Notes: generated from the sequence alone by a model not told the origin. 64,000 bases of DNA from Thalassotalea euphylliae (GCF_003390395.1 NZ_QUOV01000001.1:1674001-1738000), one strand, 5' to 3'; counted from the first letter of the stretch, positions 38,018-47,047 are shown. Numbers and translations: made by a program.

Positions 38018-38923
38018 ATGCAGATAAATTATAACCATCTCTACTATTTTTGGGTGACAGCAAATGAAGGTGGCATCTCGCGAGCTGCACAAAAACTGAA
38101 CCTTGCCCCCCAAACGGTGAGTGCGCAAATTGCTGCTTTAGAAGAGCGATTAGATCGACCGTTATTTATCAAACGTGGACGTAGTCTTGAATTAACAGAA
38201 TTTGGCGCCCTAACTAAATCTTACGCAGACGATATGTTTGCTAAGGCACAAGAGTGGTTGCACACAGTGGCCTCGGGAGAGAAACACGTTACGACAATGT
38301 GCCGAGTTGGCGTGACAGATGGCTTGCCTAAAACATTAGCCAGTAAATGGTTATCACCAGCCTTGACGGGTGAACAACATGTAAAGTTAGGCATTCAGGA
38401 TGGCAACTTAGATGAGCTTATTGGTCAACTGGCACTGCACAAGCTTGATATGATTTTGACGGATTTACCATTGATCGCCGATGTAGATCTACCGCTTTAT
38501 TGTCAGCATATTGGTCACAGCGAAATCGGTTTTTTTGCCTCACATAGTGATGGCGATATTGATGAGCTTATCGCTAATTTTCCTTACTGCTTGGATCAAG
38601 CTCAAGTGGTGATGCCAGGTCAAAATAGCAGTTTAACCCGCAGCTTAATGCAGTGGTTTGACGTGAATAAAATAGCGCCTGATATTACGGTCTACGCTAC
38701 CGACATCGCACTAATGAAGTCACTAGGGCGGGATGGTTTTGGTATATTTCCCGCGCCACTGATGATTAAAGAAGAGATTATGGGTAAATTTAATGTTTCC
38801 TACATTGGTAAAGCCGAAAATATCTCTCAGGAATATCAACTAATTACCCCTCAAGGCAGCATTGTTCACCCGCTAGTGTCAAATATTGTTAAAATCGCCG
38901 CAGGTATTAATAGGGCTGATTAG
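38018..38923 (+). CDS. nhaR: LysR-family transcriptional activator NhaR
   Basis: 301-residue LysR regulator whose first residues INYNHLYYFWVTANEGGISRAAQKLNLAPQTVSAQIAALEERLDRPLFIKRGR closely parallel NhaR (the motif starts at residue 3; quoted in part for identification). NhaR activates nhaA in response to sodium. The ATG at 38018 has AGGGAG 11 bases before it; the GTG at 38006 overlaps that site. nhaA is 800 bases away on the other strand, which supports the name. Confidence 0.85.
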   Translation: MQINYNHLYYFWVTANEGGISRAAQKLNLAPQTVSAQIAALEERLDRPLFIKRGRSLELTEFGALTKSYADDMFAKAQEWLHTVASGEKHVTTMCRVGVTDGLPKTLASKWLSPALTGEQHVKLGIQDGNLDELIGQLALHKLDMILTDLPLIADVDLPLYCQHIGHSEIGFFASHSDGDIDELIANFPYCLDQAQVVMPGQNSSLTRSLMQWFDVNKIAPDITVYATDIALMKSLGRDGFGIFPAPLMIKEEIMGKFNVSYIGKAENISQEYQLITPQGSIVHPLVSNIVKIAAGINRAD

Positions 38924-38972
38924 ACCAACAGACTTTATCTTCTTTAAGTTATGCAGCTATAAATGCAGGACT

Positions 38973-39257
38973 ATGAAAACAGTAAACTTTCTTATCAATG
39001 TCATCTCTGTACCAGCGGATCTTCTCGCTATCGCTGATACACCGGAACATGAGCTATATGCCACCTACCAGCTTTATCAATACTTAGTGGACTCTAATTT
39101 ACTGCATAAAGTGTGGATGATTGATGAGTATAACGAACTATGGTTAGAGATTAACTTTGTCGATGAAGAGGGTGAGCCAGCGTTTCATACCCTTAAGCTC
39201 GATAGTGGTAGTTACGAAGAAGTTGAATTTGAAAGTTACTCTGTACTGACGGAATAA
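38973..39257 (+). CDS. Small acidic protein of unknown function
   Basis: 94 residues, rich in Glu, Asp and aromatic residues, no signal peptide. The start at 38973 follows AGGAC; a longer frame from 38886 overlaps nhaR and is not favoured. The sequence (MKTVNFLINVISVPADLLA, YATYQLYQYLVDSN, VWMIDEYNELWLEINFVDEEGEPAFHTLKL) suggests a compact alpha/beta fold. I do not recognise the family. It follows nhaR by 49 bases and may be cotranscribed. Confidence 0.6.
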   Translation: MKTVNFLINVISVPADLLAIADTPEHELYATYQLYQYLVDSNLLHKVWMIDEYNELWLEINFVDEEGEPAFHTLKLDSGSYEEVEFESYSVLTE

Positions 39258-39344
39258 TATCTGTAATGGCGAGTGCATGCCTGCTTGTTTTTCCCTCAAT
39301 TAAGTTGATGTAAAAGCCCACTTCAAAAATCTCCAATAAATTTT

Positions 39345-39370
39345 CTTGAATTCAAAAACACTATCCCCAT
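39345..39370 (+). promoter_or_regulatory. Sigma-32 heat-shock promoter of htpG
   Basis: CTTGAA (39345-39350) and CCCCAT (39365-39370) are 14 bases apart and match the sigma-32 consensus (CTTGAAA, CCCCATnT) at both boxes. About 92 bases separate it from the htpG start. Confidence 0.8.
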
Positions 39371-39461
39371 ATCTCCTGTTAAGTAAAAAGTAGCGTAGCG
39401 GCTAGCTTGCCTAAATTAGCGTTACATTGGTTATTTTGAGTTCAGATAGGAGATGTTTCAG

Positions 39462-41423
39462 ATGTCTGAGACAGGTCAAAAAGAAGTTCATGGTTTTCAA
39501 ACTGAAGTAAAACAACTACTTCAACTAATGATTCACTCACTTTACTCTAACAAAGAGATTTTCCTACGTGAGTTAGTATCAAACGCGGCAGATGCGTCAG
39601 ACAAATTGCGTTTTAAAGCCTTACAAAATGCTGATCTTTTTGAAGGTGACGGTGAGTTACGCGTGCGTGTAAGTGCCGATAAGGAAAACAACACAGTTAC
39701 CATTTCTGATAATGGTATTGGTATGACAAGTGACGAGATCATCGCTCACTTAGGTACCATTGCAAAATCAGGTACGGCTGAGTTCTTCTCAAAACTATCT
39801 GGCGACCAAGCGTCAGACTCACAATTAATCGGTCAATTCGGTGTGGGTTTTTACTCAGCGTTTATCGTTGCTGACAAAGTAACTGTTCGCTCTCGTGCTG
39901 CCGGTGTTGCTGCAAGCGAAGGTGTGGAATGGCAAAGTGAAGGTGAGGGTGAATTTACGACTCGCCAAATCGAAAAGTCAGGCCGTGGTACCGACATTAT
40001 TCTTCACTTAAAAGAAGAAGAAAATGAATTCCTTGATGATTGGCGCTTAAAGTCAATTGTCACTAAGTACTCAGATCACATCTCTGTATCGGTTGAAATG
40101 CTAACACCAGAAATTCCAGCGGTAGAAGCACAACCGGAAGAGAAAGACGACGAAGGTAATGTGATTCGCCCTGCGATTGAAGCGCGTGACGCCGAGCCTG
40201 CCAAGTGGGAAGCAGTGAACAAAGCAACAGCGCTTTGGACACGTGAAAAAGCAGATGTTAGCGATGAAGAATACAAAGAATTCTACAAGCATGTTTCGCA
40301 CGACTACGCAGAGCCAATGCTTTGGGAGCACAACAAGGTAGAAGGTACAACTGAGTACACATCACTACTTTATATTCCTAGCAAAGCACCATTTGATTTA
40401 TACAATCGCGAAAAGCAACACGGTTTAAAACTCTACGTGCAACGCGTTTTCATCATGGATGATGCAGAGCAGTTTATGCCGACTTACCTGCGTTTCGTAA
40501 AAGGTTTATTAGATTCAAACGATTTACCACTAAACGTATCGCGTGAAATCTTACAAGACAACAAAGTAACGCAAGCCATCCGCAAGGGTTGTACTAAGCG
40601 CGTACTTAAAATGCTTGAGAAGTTAGGTAAGAAAGACCAAGAGCAATATCAATCATTCTGGAACGAATTTGGTCAAGTGCTAAAAGAAGGTCCAGCTGAA
40701 GATATGGCTAACAAAGAGCAAATTGGTAAGTTATTGCGCTTTGCGTCAACTAACGAAGATTCAAGCGTGCAAAACGTGTCATTACCTGACTACGTTGAGC
40801 GCATGAAAGAAGGCCAAGACAAAATTTACTACGTAGTTGCAGACAGTTTCGCCGCAGCGAAAAACAGCCCGCACTTAGAAGTCTTCCGCAAGAAAGGTAT
40901 TGAAGTACTGCTGCTATCTGACCGTATCGATGAATGGTTAGTCAGCCACTTAACTGAGTTTGACGGTAAGCAGCTACAATCTGTTGCGCGCGGTGGTGTT
41001 GACCTAAGCGGCATGGAAGATGAAGAGTCAAAAGAAGCACAAGAAAAACTTGAGCAAGAGTTTGATTCAGTAGCCAAGCGAATGAAAGAAGCGTTAGGCG
41101 ACAAAGTACTAGACGTTAAAATTTCTAACCGCTTAACTGACTCGCCAGCCGTTATCGTAACTGCCGAAGATGATATGAGTATTCAGATGCAAAAATTAAT
41201 GGCATCTGTCGGTCAAGAAGTGCCAGAAATTCAACCAATCTTTGAAATTAACGCCGAGCACGAGCTAGTTAAACACGTTGCTGACGAGCAAGATGACGAC
41301 AAATTTAACCAGTGGGTTGAAGTGTTATTTGAGCAAGCGACACTAGCAGAGCGCGGCAGCTTAAGCGACCCTGCATCATTTGTGGCTAAGCTGAATAAAC
41401 TAATGATGAGCTTGGCTAAGTAA
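39462..41423 (+). CDS. htpG: Chaperone HtpG (Hsp90)
   Basis: 653-residue cytosolic Hsp90 chaperone. N-terminal GHKL ATPase: [39 protein letters not shown] opening (quoted in part), [14 protein letters not shown] and [11 protein letters not shown]; middle domain with [22 protein letters not shown]-terminal dimerisation domain. The ATG at 39462 lies nine bases after AGGAG; the ATG at 39453 is too close. A sigma-32 promoter lies upstream. The gene order recR-htpG-adk is kept in sense but with large insertions on both sides. Confidence 0.97.
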   Translation: MSETGQKEVHGFQTEVKQLLQLMIHSLYSNKEIFLRELVSNAADASDKLRFKALQNADLFEGDGELRVRVSADKENNTVTISDNGIGMTSDEIIAHLGTIAKSGTAEFFSKLSGDQASDSQLIGQFGVGFYSAFIVADKVTVRSRAAGVAASEGVEWQSEGEGEFTTRQIEKSGRGTDIILHLKEEENEFLDDWRLKSIVTKYSDHISVSVEMLTPEIPAVEAQPEEKDDEGNVIRPAIEARDAEPAKWEAVNKATALWTREKADVSDEEYKEFYKHVSHDYAEPMLWEHNKVEGTTEYTSLLYIPSKAPFDLYNREKQHGLKLYVQRVFIMDDAEQFMPTYLRFVKGLLDSNDLPLNVSREILQDNKVTQAIRKGCTKRVLKMLEKLGKKDQEQYQSFWNEFGQVLKEGPAEDMANKEQIGKLLRFASTNEDSSVQNVSLPDYVERMKEGQDKIYYVVADSFAAAKNSPHLEVFRKKGIEVLLLSDRIDEWLVSHLTEFDGKQLQSVARGGVDLSGMEDEESKEAQEKLEQEFDSVAKRMKEALGDKVLDVKISNRLTDSPAVIVTAEDDMSIQMQKLMASVGQEVPEIQPIFEINAEHELVKHVADEQDDDKFNQWVEVLFEQATLAERGSLSDPASFVAKLNKLMMSLAK

Positions 41424-41467
41424 CCAAGCTGAAAGCGCGAGAATAATCGCTCTTTATGAAAACACTA

Positions 41468-41492
41468 AGGCGCCAATTGGCGCCTTTTTTTA
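41468..41492 (+). terminator. Rho-independent terminator of htpG
   Basis: AAGGCGCCAATTGGCGCCTT (41468-41487) is a perfect palindrome, with further T residues after it. Confidence 0.85.
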
Positions 41493-41546
41493 TATCGGTG
41501 ATTCGTCCTAAGCCGCTGTTTAAAGTTTTGGCAGCTTAATCGGTGA

Positions 41547-42017
41547 CTATTCGCAGAGAAACTTATAGAACAGTATTTTACTGTTATCAGGCGTACCATT
41601 ATCTTCATATCCTTCAATGCGGTAGCCGTTTGCTATTAGTAGCTGCAGCGTGGCCGGGAACCGATTCATTGACTTTACCCGCAGGTAACGGTATCCGTTT
41701 TTAGTTGCCCATTTTTCTTGCTTGTCTCTGAGCTGGTTGGCAATCCCTAATTTTCTATACGCGGGTACAACGCCGCCTAACCAACTGTAAAATTCGCTGC
41801 CGCTGGTGGCGTAGCCAATTTTATAGGCCACTAATGCTTGTTTATCTCGGTCAGTGATACTCGCGCGTGTTTGCATAGTGGCGACCAAAATTAAGCTTGG
41901 CGTATGAGCCAGTCGGCTTGATAGCTTCTCATTGGTTAATTTAACGTCAAACTCAGGAATTTGACTGTTAATGGTAAGCACCTCTTCGATGGTGCCAGTG
42001 CGGATATTAACGCTCAT
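41547..42017 (-). CDS. GNAT family N-acetyltransferase
   Basis: 156-residue single-domain GNAT protein. Motif A with the CoA-binding loop is GGVVPAYRKLGIANQLRDKQEKWA (R-x-x-G-x-A), followed by GYRYLRVKSMNRFPATLQLLIANGYRIEGYE, in which the family-typical Asn and the late strand are visible. Acceptor unknown. Convergent with htpG and divergent from the pseudoazurin locus. Confidence 0.8.
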   Translation of the reverse strand: MSVNIRTGTIEEVLTINSQIPEFDVKLTNEKLSSRLAHTPSLILVATMQTRASITDRDKQALVAYKIGYATSGSEFYSWLGGVVPAYRKLGIANQLRDKQEKWATKNGYRYLRVKSMNRFPATLQLLIANGYRIEGYEDNGTPDNSKILFYKFLCE

Positions 42018-42340
42018 AAACTCTTTTCTAATTAGACTTGTTCTAAACCTGAACTAAGCCAGAAGTTAGCAAGCGCTCAGTTTATCAAATTAGCTAGCTG
42101 GCGATAAAGAGAAGCAACTTGCACCTTGTTTACTAGGTTAGTTGTGCTAGCAAACCTCTTTTGCTCGTTTTCTTTATGAACCACTTGCCACCAGCTCTTA
42201 CCTTACGCAGCCAATACCCTAGTCGACACACGCGATTGATGCTGTTGAACATGTTATTTGTGGGCTGGTCATAGCAGCTATGAAAAACGGCTATAAAAAC
42301 AACTTTGTAAAAATTTCAAATTAGTTATTGATGATCTAAA

Positions 42341-42355
42341 TGATAACGATTACCA
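42341..42355. promoter_or_regulatory. Fur-family box upstream of the pseudoazurin/sodN locus
   Basis: TGATAAC-G-ATTACCA matches the 7-1-7 Fur consensus (TGATAAT-n-ATTATCA) at 12 of 14 positions. It lies 143 bases before the pseudoazurin start. Fur itself, or a Fur-family nickel regulator (Nur), could bind. The rest of the 480-base gap (42018-42497) is AT-rich and holds no other recognised feature. Confidence 0.65.
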
Positions 42356-42497
42356 TTTAAGTGTTGGCGCTGTGCATATAGATCAAGAGAAGATAAGTCA
42401 GTGCCTGATATTTCGATACGTTATTTTTCAAAGCGTCAATACGTGAATCGTGACGCGACTATATGTGAAACAACATCAGACAAATACGAGAACCACT

Positions 42498-42983
42498 ATG
42501 AGAACCAAATTAGATTCTGCGCGTGATTTAGCTACACAATTCTTTACCTTTATCGGGCTATGTGCGCTGCTTGCATTGTGTGCCAATAATGTCGCTGCGG
42601 CTAAAAACCATGAGGTACAGTTATTAACTGCCGATGGTAGCGGTCAAACCATGGTGATGTCTCCAGGTTATTTAAAAATTGCGAAAGGCGATACGGTGAC
42701 CTTTGTGCCAGCCGATGTAACCCATAATGTTGAATCTGTTGCCATTCCTAGTGCTGCAAAGAAGTTTTCTAGCACTATGGGGCAAAAGTTTACCTACACC
42801 TTCGATGAGCAGGGCGTTTACCTCTATAAATGCACGCCGCATTTTGTCATGGGTATGCTAGGTGTTATTCAAGTTGATGGTGCAGACAATCTAGGTGATG
42901 TGAAAAAACAATGGGAAACCGTTGGTGCTGGCGTCGTCATGAATAAAGAACGCGTGGCAAGTTATTTGGCACAAGTGAAGTAG
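42498..42983 (+). CDS. Pseudoazurin (type 1 copper protein)
   Basis: 161-residue periplasmic blue-copper electron carrier. A signal region (FFTFIGLCALLALCANNVAAA) precedes a cupredoxin domain starting NHEVQLLTADGSGQTMVMSPGYLKIAKGD. Copper ligands are visible: His in DVTHNVES, then Cys, His and Met in YKCTPHFVMGM. Pseudoazurins usually donate electrons to copper nitrite reductase or nitrous-oxide reductase; neither is in the window. The start is set at 42498 to match the signal peptide; an upstream in-frame start at 42450 is less likely. It is followed after 10 bases by a TPR-like gene. Confidence 0.9.
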   Translation: MRTKLDSARDLATQFFTFIGLCALLALCANNVAAAKNHEVQLLTADGSGQTMVMSPGYLKIAKGDTVTFVPADVTHNVESVAIPSAAKKFSSTMGQKFTYTFDEQGVYLYKCTPHFVMGMLGVIQVDGADNLGDVKKQWETVGAGVVMNKERVASYLAQVK

Positions 42984-42993
42984 GAGAGGGCGC

Positions 42994-43458
42994 ATGGAGC
43001 ACAGTCATAAAAATCAAGATTATCTAGATCTAAGCCAGTGGCAATCATTATTGAAGTTAGGTAACGAATCTTTTCACGAACAGCAGTTTCAACAAGCAGA
43101 GTTTTTTTACAGTGAAGCGTATGACTTGCTCGCCCACCAATACCGCAACTCGCCAAAGTGCGCTGATACCCTGATGGCTTGGATATGCACTTGCCACAAC
43201 CTGTCATCATTGTATGAAGAAATGGGCAAATTAGAGGTGAGCTTGCGATTTTTGATGGTGCCACATGAGTACTTAATCGAAGTTACTGAATCAGAAGTGC
43301 AAGACGAAGATATCAAGCTTATCGCGTTTAAAGGTTTAAGTTTGACCTTAGCGCCAATAATGCAATTTGCACAAAAGCATCCGATCTGTGAAGGCTGCAA
43401 GGATAAGCTGGAATCGATGGAGCAATTGTTAAATCAAGACGCTTCACAGATTCATTAA
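42994..43458 (+). CDS. TPR-like cytoplasmic protein (DUF2753-like)
   Basis: 154 residues, helical, with a tetratricopeptide-type repeat (LLKLGNESFHEQQFQQAEFFYSEAYDLL and CHNLSSLYEEMGKLEVSLRFL). The pattern recalls DUF2753 proteins of Vibrio and relatives, though this was not checked. The C-terminal part has a CEGC pair that could bind a metal. AGGAGAG precedes the ATG, and the gene is 10 bases from pseudoazurin, so they share a transcript. A role in metal or redox handling is a guess from context. Confidence 0.6.
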   Translation: MEHSHKNQDYLDLSQWQSLLKLGNESFHEQQFQQAEFFYSEAYDLLAHQYRNSPKCADTLMAWICTCHNLSSLYEEMGKLEVSLRFLMVPHEYLIEVTESEVQDEDIKLIAFKGLSLTLAPIMQFAQKHPICEGCKDKLESMEQLLNQDASQIH

Positions 43459-43550
43459 AGTGGATTTAATGGCAAGCTTCGCGACATTTCTCAGCATTTC
43501 ATAGCTCATATAAGTAGCTCTGATAAGTAGAACAGATAAGCAGCTAAGCG

Positions 43551-43591
43551 AATCAACTAAGCCAGTAAACTGAGCCAATCAACTAAGCCAG
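43551..43591 (+). repeat. 15-bp direct repeat before the small His-rich gene
   Basis: AATCAACTAAGCCAG occurs at 43551-43565 and 43577-43591 (26-bp period). Just upstream GATAAGTAG-like motifs recur near 43509-43545. The gap 43459-43635 holds no other recognised element. Confidence 0.8.
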
Positions 43592-43635
43592 AAAACATAG
43601 ATAGTTAACATAGCTAATTAGTACGGAGAACAACA

Positions 43636-43830
43636 ATGACAATGCGCATTTTATGCTTATTCATCGCGGTGACCTATTCAAGTTTATCTTTCGCTCACCC
43701 TGGTCACGATCACAGCGACCCGATGGCGATGTTAATACATTTACTATGGCTAGCACCAATTGGATTGACCTTTGCAATAGCGTTTCGTATCAAGAAAAAA
43801 CACGCAGGTAATTCGAAAGAGCAAAAGTAA
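43636..43830 (+). CDS. Small His-rich membrane protein next to sodN
   Basis: 64 residues: a signal-like segment ending SLSFA, then a metal-ligand-rich stretch HPGHDHSDPMAM, one transmembrane segment (LLWLAPIGLTFAIAF) and a short basic tail RIKKKHAGNSKEQK. GGAG lies eight bases before the ATG. With cleavage after SFA the His cluster would face the periplasm, as a possible metal-binding arm. It is 28 bases upstream of sodN in the same direction. I do not recognise a named family; nickel or copper binding is inferred from the histidines and the neighbours. Confidence 0.6.
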   Translation: MTMRILCLFIAVTYSSLSFAHPGHDHSDPMAMLIHLLWLAPIGLTFAIAFRIKKKHAGNSKEQK

Positions 43831-43858
43831 CGACGCTTGATTGATAGGAGATAATAAA

Positions 43859-44368
43859 ATGATTTTTGAAATACTAAGCCAACTTGATAAGAAAAATCCT
43901 TTTGATACCGCGTCTGCGCATTGCGATATACCTTGTAAAATTTATGACCCAATGTCGGCTCAGCTAGCGGTGTTAACCATGATTCGTATGGTTGATTTGC
44001 TGGAAGAGCTAAAAGCTCATGAACAGCTAAGCTTTGAGCAACAAGCAACATTCAATCGACTAGTTGCCGAAAAAGAAAGCCACGGCAAAACTGTTAAGGA
44101 AGAAATTCGAGTTATCTGGGGCGACTATATCAAACAACCACAACTTGATGCACATCCCCAATTGCATCAGCTAACCCATGAAATTATGTTAGCGGCGTCT
44201 TTTGCGAAACAACATATTGATCGCACGGCAACATTGAAGTTATTAGACAAGGTTAATCAATTTGCTGATATTTTTTGGCAAACTAAAGGCGTAGCAACTT
44301 ACACTGCAAATTGCCCTTATCCGCCAAGTGAGAACTTAGTTTATCCAGACCTAAAGGCTGAAGGTTAA
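43859..44368 (+). CDS. sodN: Nickel-containing superoxide dismutase SodN
   Basis: 169-residue Ni-SOD that disproportionates superoxide. A 20-residue propeptide (MIFEILSQLDKKNPFDTASA) precedes the nickel hook HCDIPCKIYDP, in which His1, Cys2 and Cys6 of the mature enzyme bind nickel after proteolysis; position 7 is Lys instead of the Gly in the Streptomyces protein. The remainder is the four-helix bundle. The ATG at 43859 has GGAG about eight bases before it; the frame is open to 43841, but that start is less suitable. The next gene encodes the maturation protease SodX. Ni-SOD lets marine bacteria replace iron-SOD. Confidence 0.93.
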   Translation: MIFEILSQLDKKNPFDTASAHCDIPCKIYDPMSAQLAVLTMIRMVDLLEELKAHEQLSFEQQATFNRLVAEKESHGKTVKEEIRVIWGDYIKQPQLDAHPQLHQLTHEIMLAASFAKQHIDRTATLKLLDKVNQFADIFWQTKGVATYTANCPYPPSENLVYPDLKAEG

Positions 44369-44398
44369 GCGTTGGCCCTTATTCTGGATTAAATTACT

Positions 44399-44698
44399 AT
44401 GCTTGGATTAAAAATTTGGAAAGTTAAAGGCCATAGTATGGCGCCCGTTATTCCGCAGGGGTGCTTTATTTTGGCCGCCAAATGGCTCAACTTTATGCCA
44501 ATAAAGCCCGGTCAACGTTTGCTTATAGATCATCCTGAATACGGGATTATTGTGAAAACCGTTGCTGTGGTTGATCACAATGGCTTGATTTGGAGTAAAG
44601 GAGAAAATGCTGCAAGCGTGCCTGTAGAGGTGCTTGGCCCGGCAAATAAAACTCAAGTATTAGGCCGAGTGATCAGAATATTTAAACCCAAAAATTAA
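44399..44698 (+). CDS. sodX: Ni-SOD maturation protease SodX (S26-like)
   Basis: 99-residue protein related to signal peptidases/LexA-fold serine proteases: the Ser is in VKGHSMAPVIPQG (residues ~9-21) and the Lys in GIIVKTVAV, forming a Ser-Lys dyad. Proteins of this type remove the SodN propeptide to expose the nickel-binding His. It follows sodN by 30 bases in the same direction, the standard arrangement. It lacks a membrane anchor, consistent with cytoplasmic processing. Confidence 0.9.
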   Translation: MLGLKIWKVKGHSMAPVIPQGCFILAAKWLNFMPIKPGQRLLIDHPEYGIIVKTVAVVDHNGLIWSKGENAASVPVEVLGPANKTQVLGRVIRIFKPKN

Positions 44699-44832
44699 CA
44701 CTAACTATTGTGTGTCACTCTGCACTCTTACGCCAAAACTGTCAGCGCACGTTCACTGCCATCTATCAAAAGTCCAGCCATAGCTACGCAAATTTACTTT
44801 GCTTGCCCATTTAGCCACAAGATAAGTACCTT

Positions 44833-46044
44833 ATGCCATTTTCTTTATTAGAAAAATTAGACGTATTCTCACTTCGCTCGCTAGTGCCTCACTACCGCCG
44901 TTTGTTAATTCCAGTTGTAATTATGGTGTTATTGGTTAATACCGAGACACGTTCACTCACTCTTTCCGTGTTATCGGATGCTTTCTGGCAAGTTGCCGTT
45001 TTTGTCGCTGCAACACTTGCGGTTTATCACCTATTCGCTGATAAAATTTATCAGCTCACAATTGCCAAAAATAAGCGCTATCAGGCGACACGACAAGTGG
45101 TTATTGCCAGCGTGTTAGGGGTTTTACCGGGGTGTGGCGGTGCAATTGTTGTCATTACGCAATACGTTAGTGGGCGAATGGGATTTGGCGCTGTGGCCGC
45201 TGTACTCACTTCAACGATGGGCGACGCGGCATTTTTGCTTTTGGCCGCCGAGCCTCTCACTGGGCTAGGTGTGGCATTGATGTCTTTGATTGTCGGAATT
45301 TTATCGGGACTTGCGGTTAACCGTATTCATGGGCCAGATTTCCTTCGCAAGACGGTTGTCGATAACGCCATTAGTGATCAATGGTCACAATGCTCAAGCA
45401 GCCGAAGCTCAGCTCACAGGCAAGTTGTGCCTCGTCGGTTGCGCTACCAGGGCCTTGCTTGGCAATGGTTAATGCTGCCAGGCGCAATTGTCGGGCTTAT
45501 GATGGCTGCGCAAGTCGATGTGGCTAGTGTATTGAGCGTTAGCGATACTTATGTATCAGCATTAGGGGCGCTATTTGCACTCACTTTTATTTTTCTATGG
45601 TCAGTTACCCGTGAAGTCACTAACTTTGAGTCAATAGTTGCCGAAGATAAAAAGCTAAAACAAAGCAAAGCTTTTCAAAAAGTGGCGCTTGATACTAACT
45701 TTGTCACTAGCTGGGTAGTAATGGCGTTTTTGAGCTTTGAGTTAGTTATGCATTATGGTCAATTCGACCTAACGAATGCTTTTAAGCTTTTTGGCGCTGC
45801 TGCGCCTTTGATGGGCGTATTAGTCGGTATGATCCCCGGTTGTGGCCCGCAAATTATCACTACTTCTTTATACTTATCTGGTGCAATTCCTCTTTCAGCT
45901 CAGCTTGGTAATGCTATCAGTAACGATGGTGATGCACTGTTTCCAGCGATTGCTTTATCACCAAAAGTTGCCATTGTCGCGACGCTATATTCGGCTATTC
46001 CTGCGCTAATTGTTGCCTATGGTTATTATTTTATCTTCGAATAA
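44833..46044 (+). CDS. Putative ten-TM metal transporter (ArsP_2-like)
   Basis: 403-residue inner-membrane protein with about ten transmembrane segments arranged as two related halves. Each half carries a PGCG signature: VLGVLPGCGGAIVVITQYVSGRMGFGA in the first (~residues 92-118) and GMIPGCGPQIITTSLYLSGA in the second (~residues 333-352), followed by acidic motifs (STMGDAAFLLLAAEP and SNDGDALFPAI). This matches the Pfam ArsP_2 family, often called putative manganese transporter or heavy-metal exporter. A 134-base gap separates it from sodX. Its place here suggests nickel, manganese or another metal, but the substrate is not determinable. Confidence 0.7.
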   Translation: MPFSLLEKLDVFSLRSLVPHYRRLLIPVVIMVLLVNTETRSLTLSVLSDAFWQVAVFVAATLAVYHLFADKIYQLTIAKNKRYQATRQVVIASVLGVLPGCGGAIVVITQYVSGRMGFGAVAAVLTSTMGDAAFLLLAAEPLTGLGVALMSLIVGILSGLAVNRIHGPDFLRKTVVDNAISDQWSQCSSSRSSAHRQVVPRRLRYQGLAWQWLMLPGAIVGLMMAAQVDVASVLSVSDTYVSALGALFALTFIFLWSVTREVTNFESIVAEDKKLKQSKAFQKVALDTNFVTSWVVMAFLSFELVMHYGQFDLTNAFKLFGAAAPLMGVLVGMIPGCGPQIITTSLYLSGAIPLSAQLGNAISNDGDALFPAIALSPKVAIVATLYSAIPALIVAYGYYFIFE

Positions 46045-46301
46045 AGGCATTTAGCGTATTTTTTATGATATGAACGCATAAACTAATCGAATTGAAATTG
46101 CTTAATATTTATTTAAATCAACGAGTTGTTGTTGAAGTAAATAAATACGTTGGTTTTTTGATCTAAGCAATGAAATGCCACTTGTTTGCGTAGATACGAA
46201 AATGTATAGTGTCACCCCGTATTTAGGCAAAGAATAAATAATCGCTTACTTATATCTAAGCAAGAATACAAACGTAAATTAATAACGATTCAAATTTTGA
46301 T

Positions 46302-46352
46302 ACTTATTTGCTTGGTTAATGTTTAACTAAGTTACACAAGCAAATAAGTTTT
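46302..46352 (+). promoter_or_regulatory. Nested inverted repeat in the adk leader
   Basis: ACTTATTTGCTTG (46302-46314) pairs perfectly with CAAGCAAATAAGT (46337-46349). Inside, GTTAA (46315-46319) and TTAAC (46323-46327) can form a second small stem. A short T run (46349-46354) follows and the adk ATG is 25 bases away. It could terminate the upstream metal-transporter transcript or act in cis on adk. The rest of the 329-base gap 46045-46373 is AT-rich with nothing recognised. Confidence 0.6.
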
Positions 46353-46361
46353 TAACTCTAA

Positions 46362-47018
<657 letters not shown>

Positions 47019-47047
47019 GCTTATTTATAGCTAAGCATTAATATTCG

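Noticed and set aside
42301..42390. FNR box upstream of pseudoazurin
   Set aside because: TTGAT occurs but the expected ATCAA half at four-base spacing is missing; the Fur-type box is the better match.
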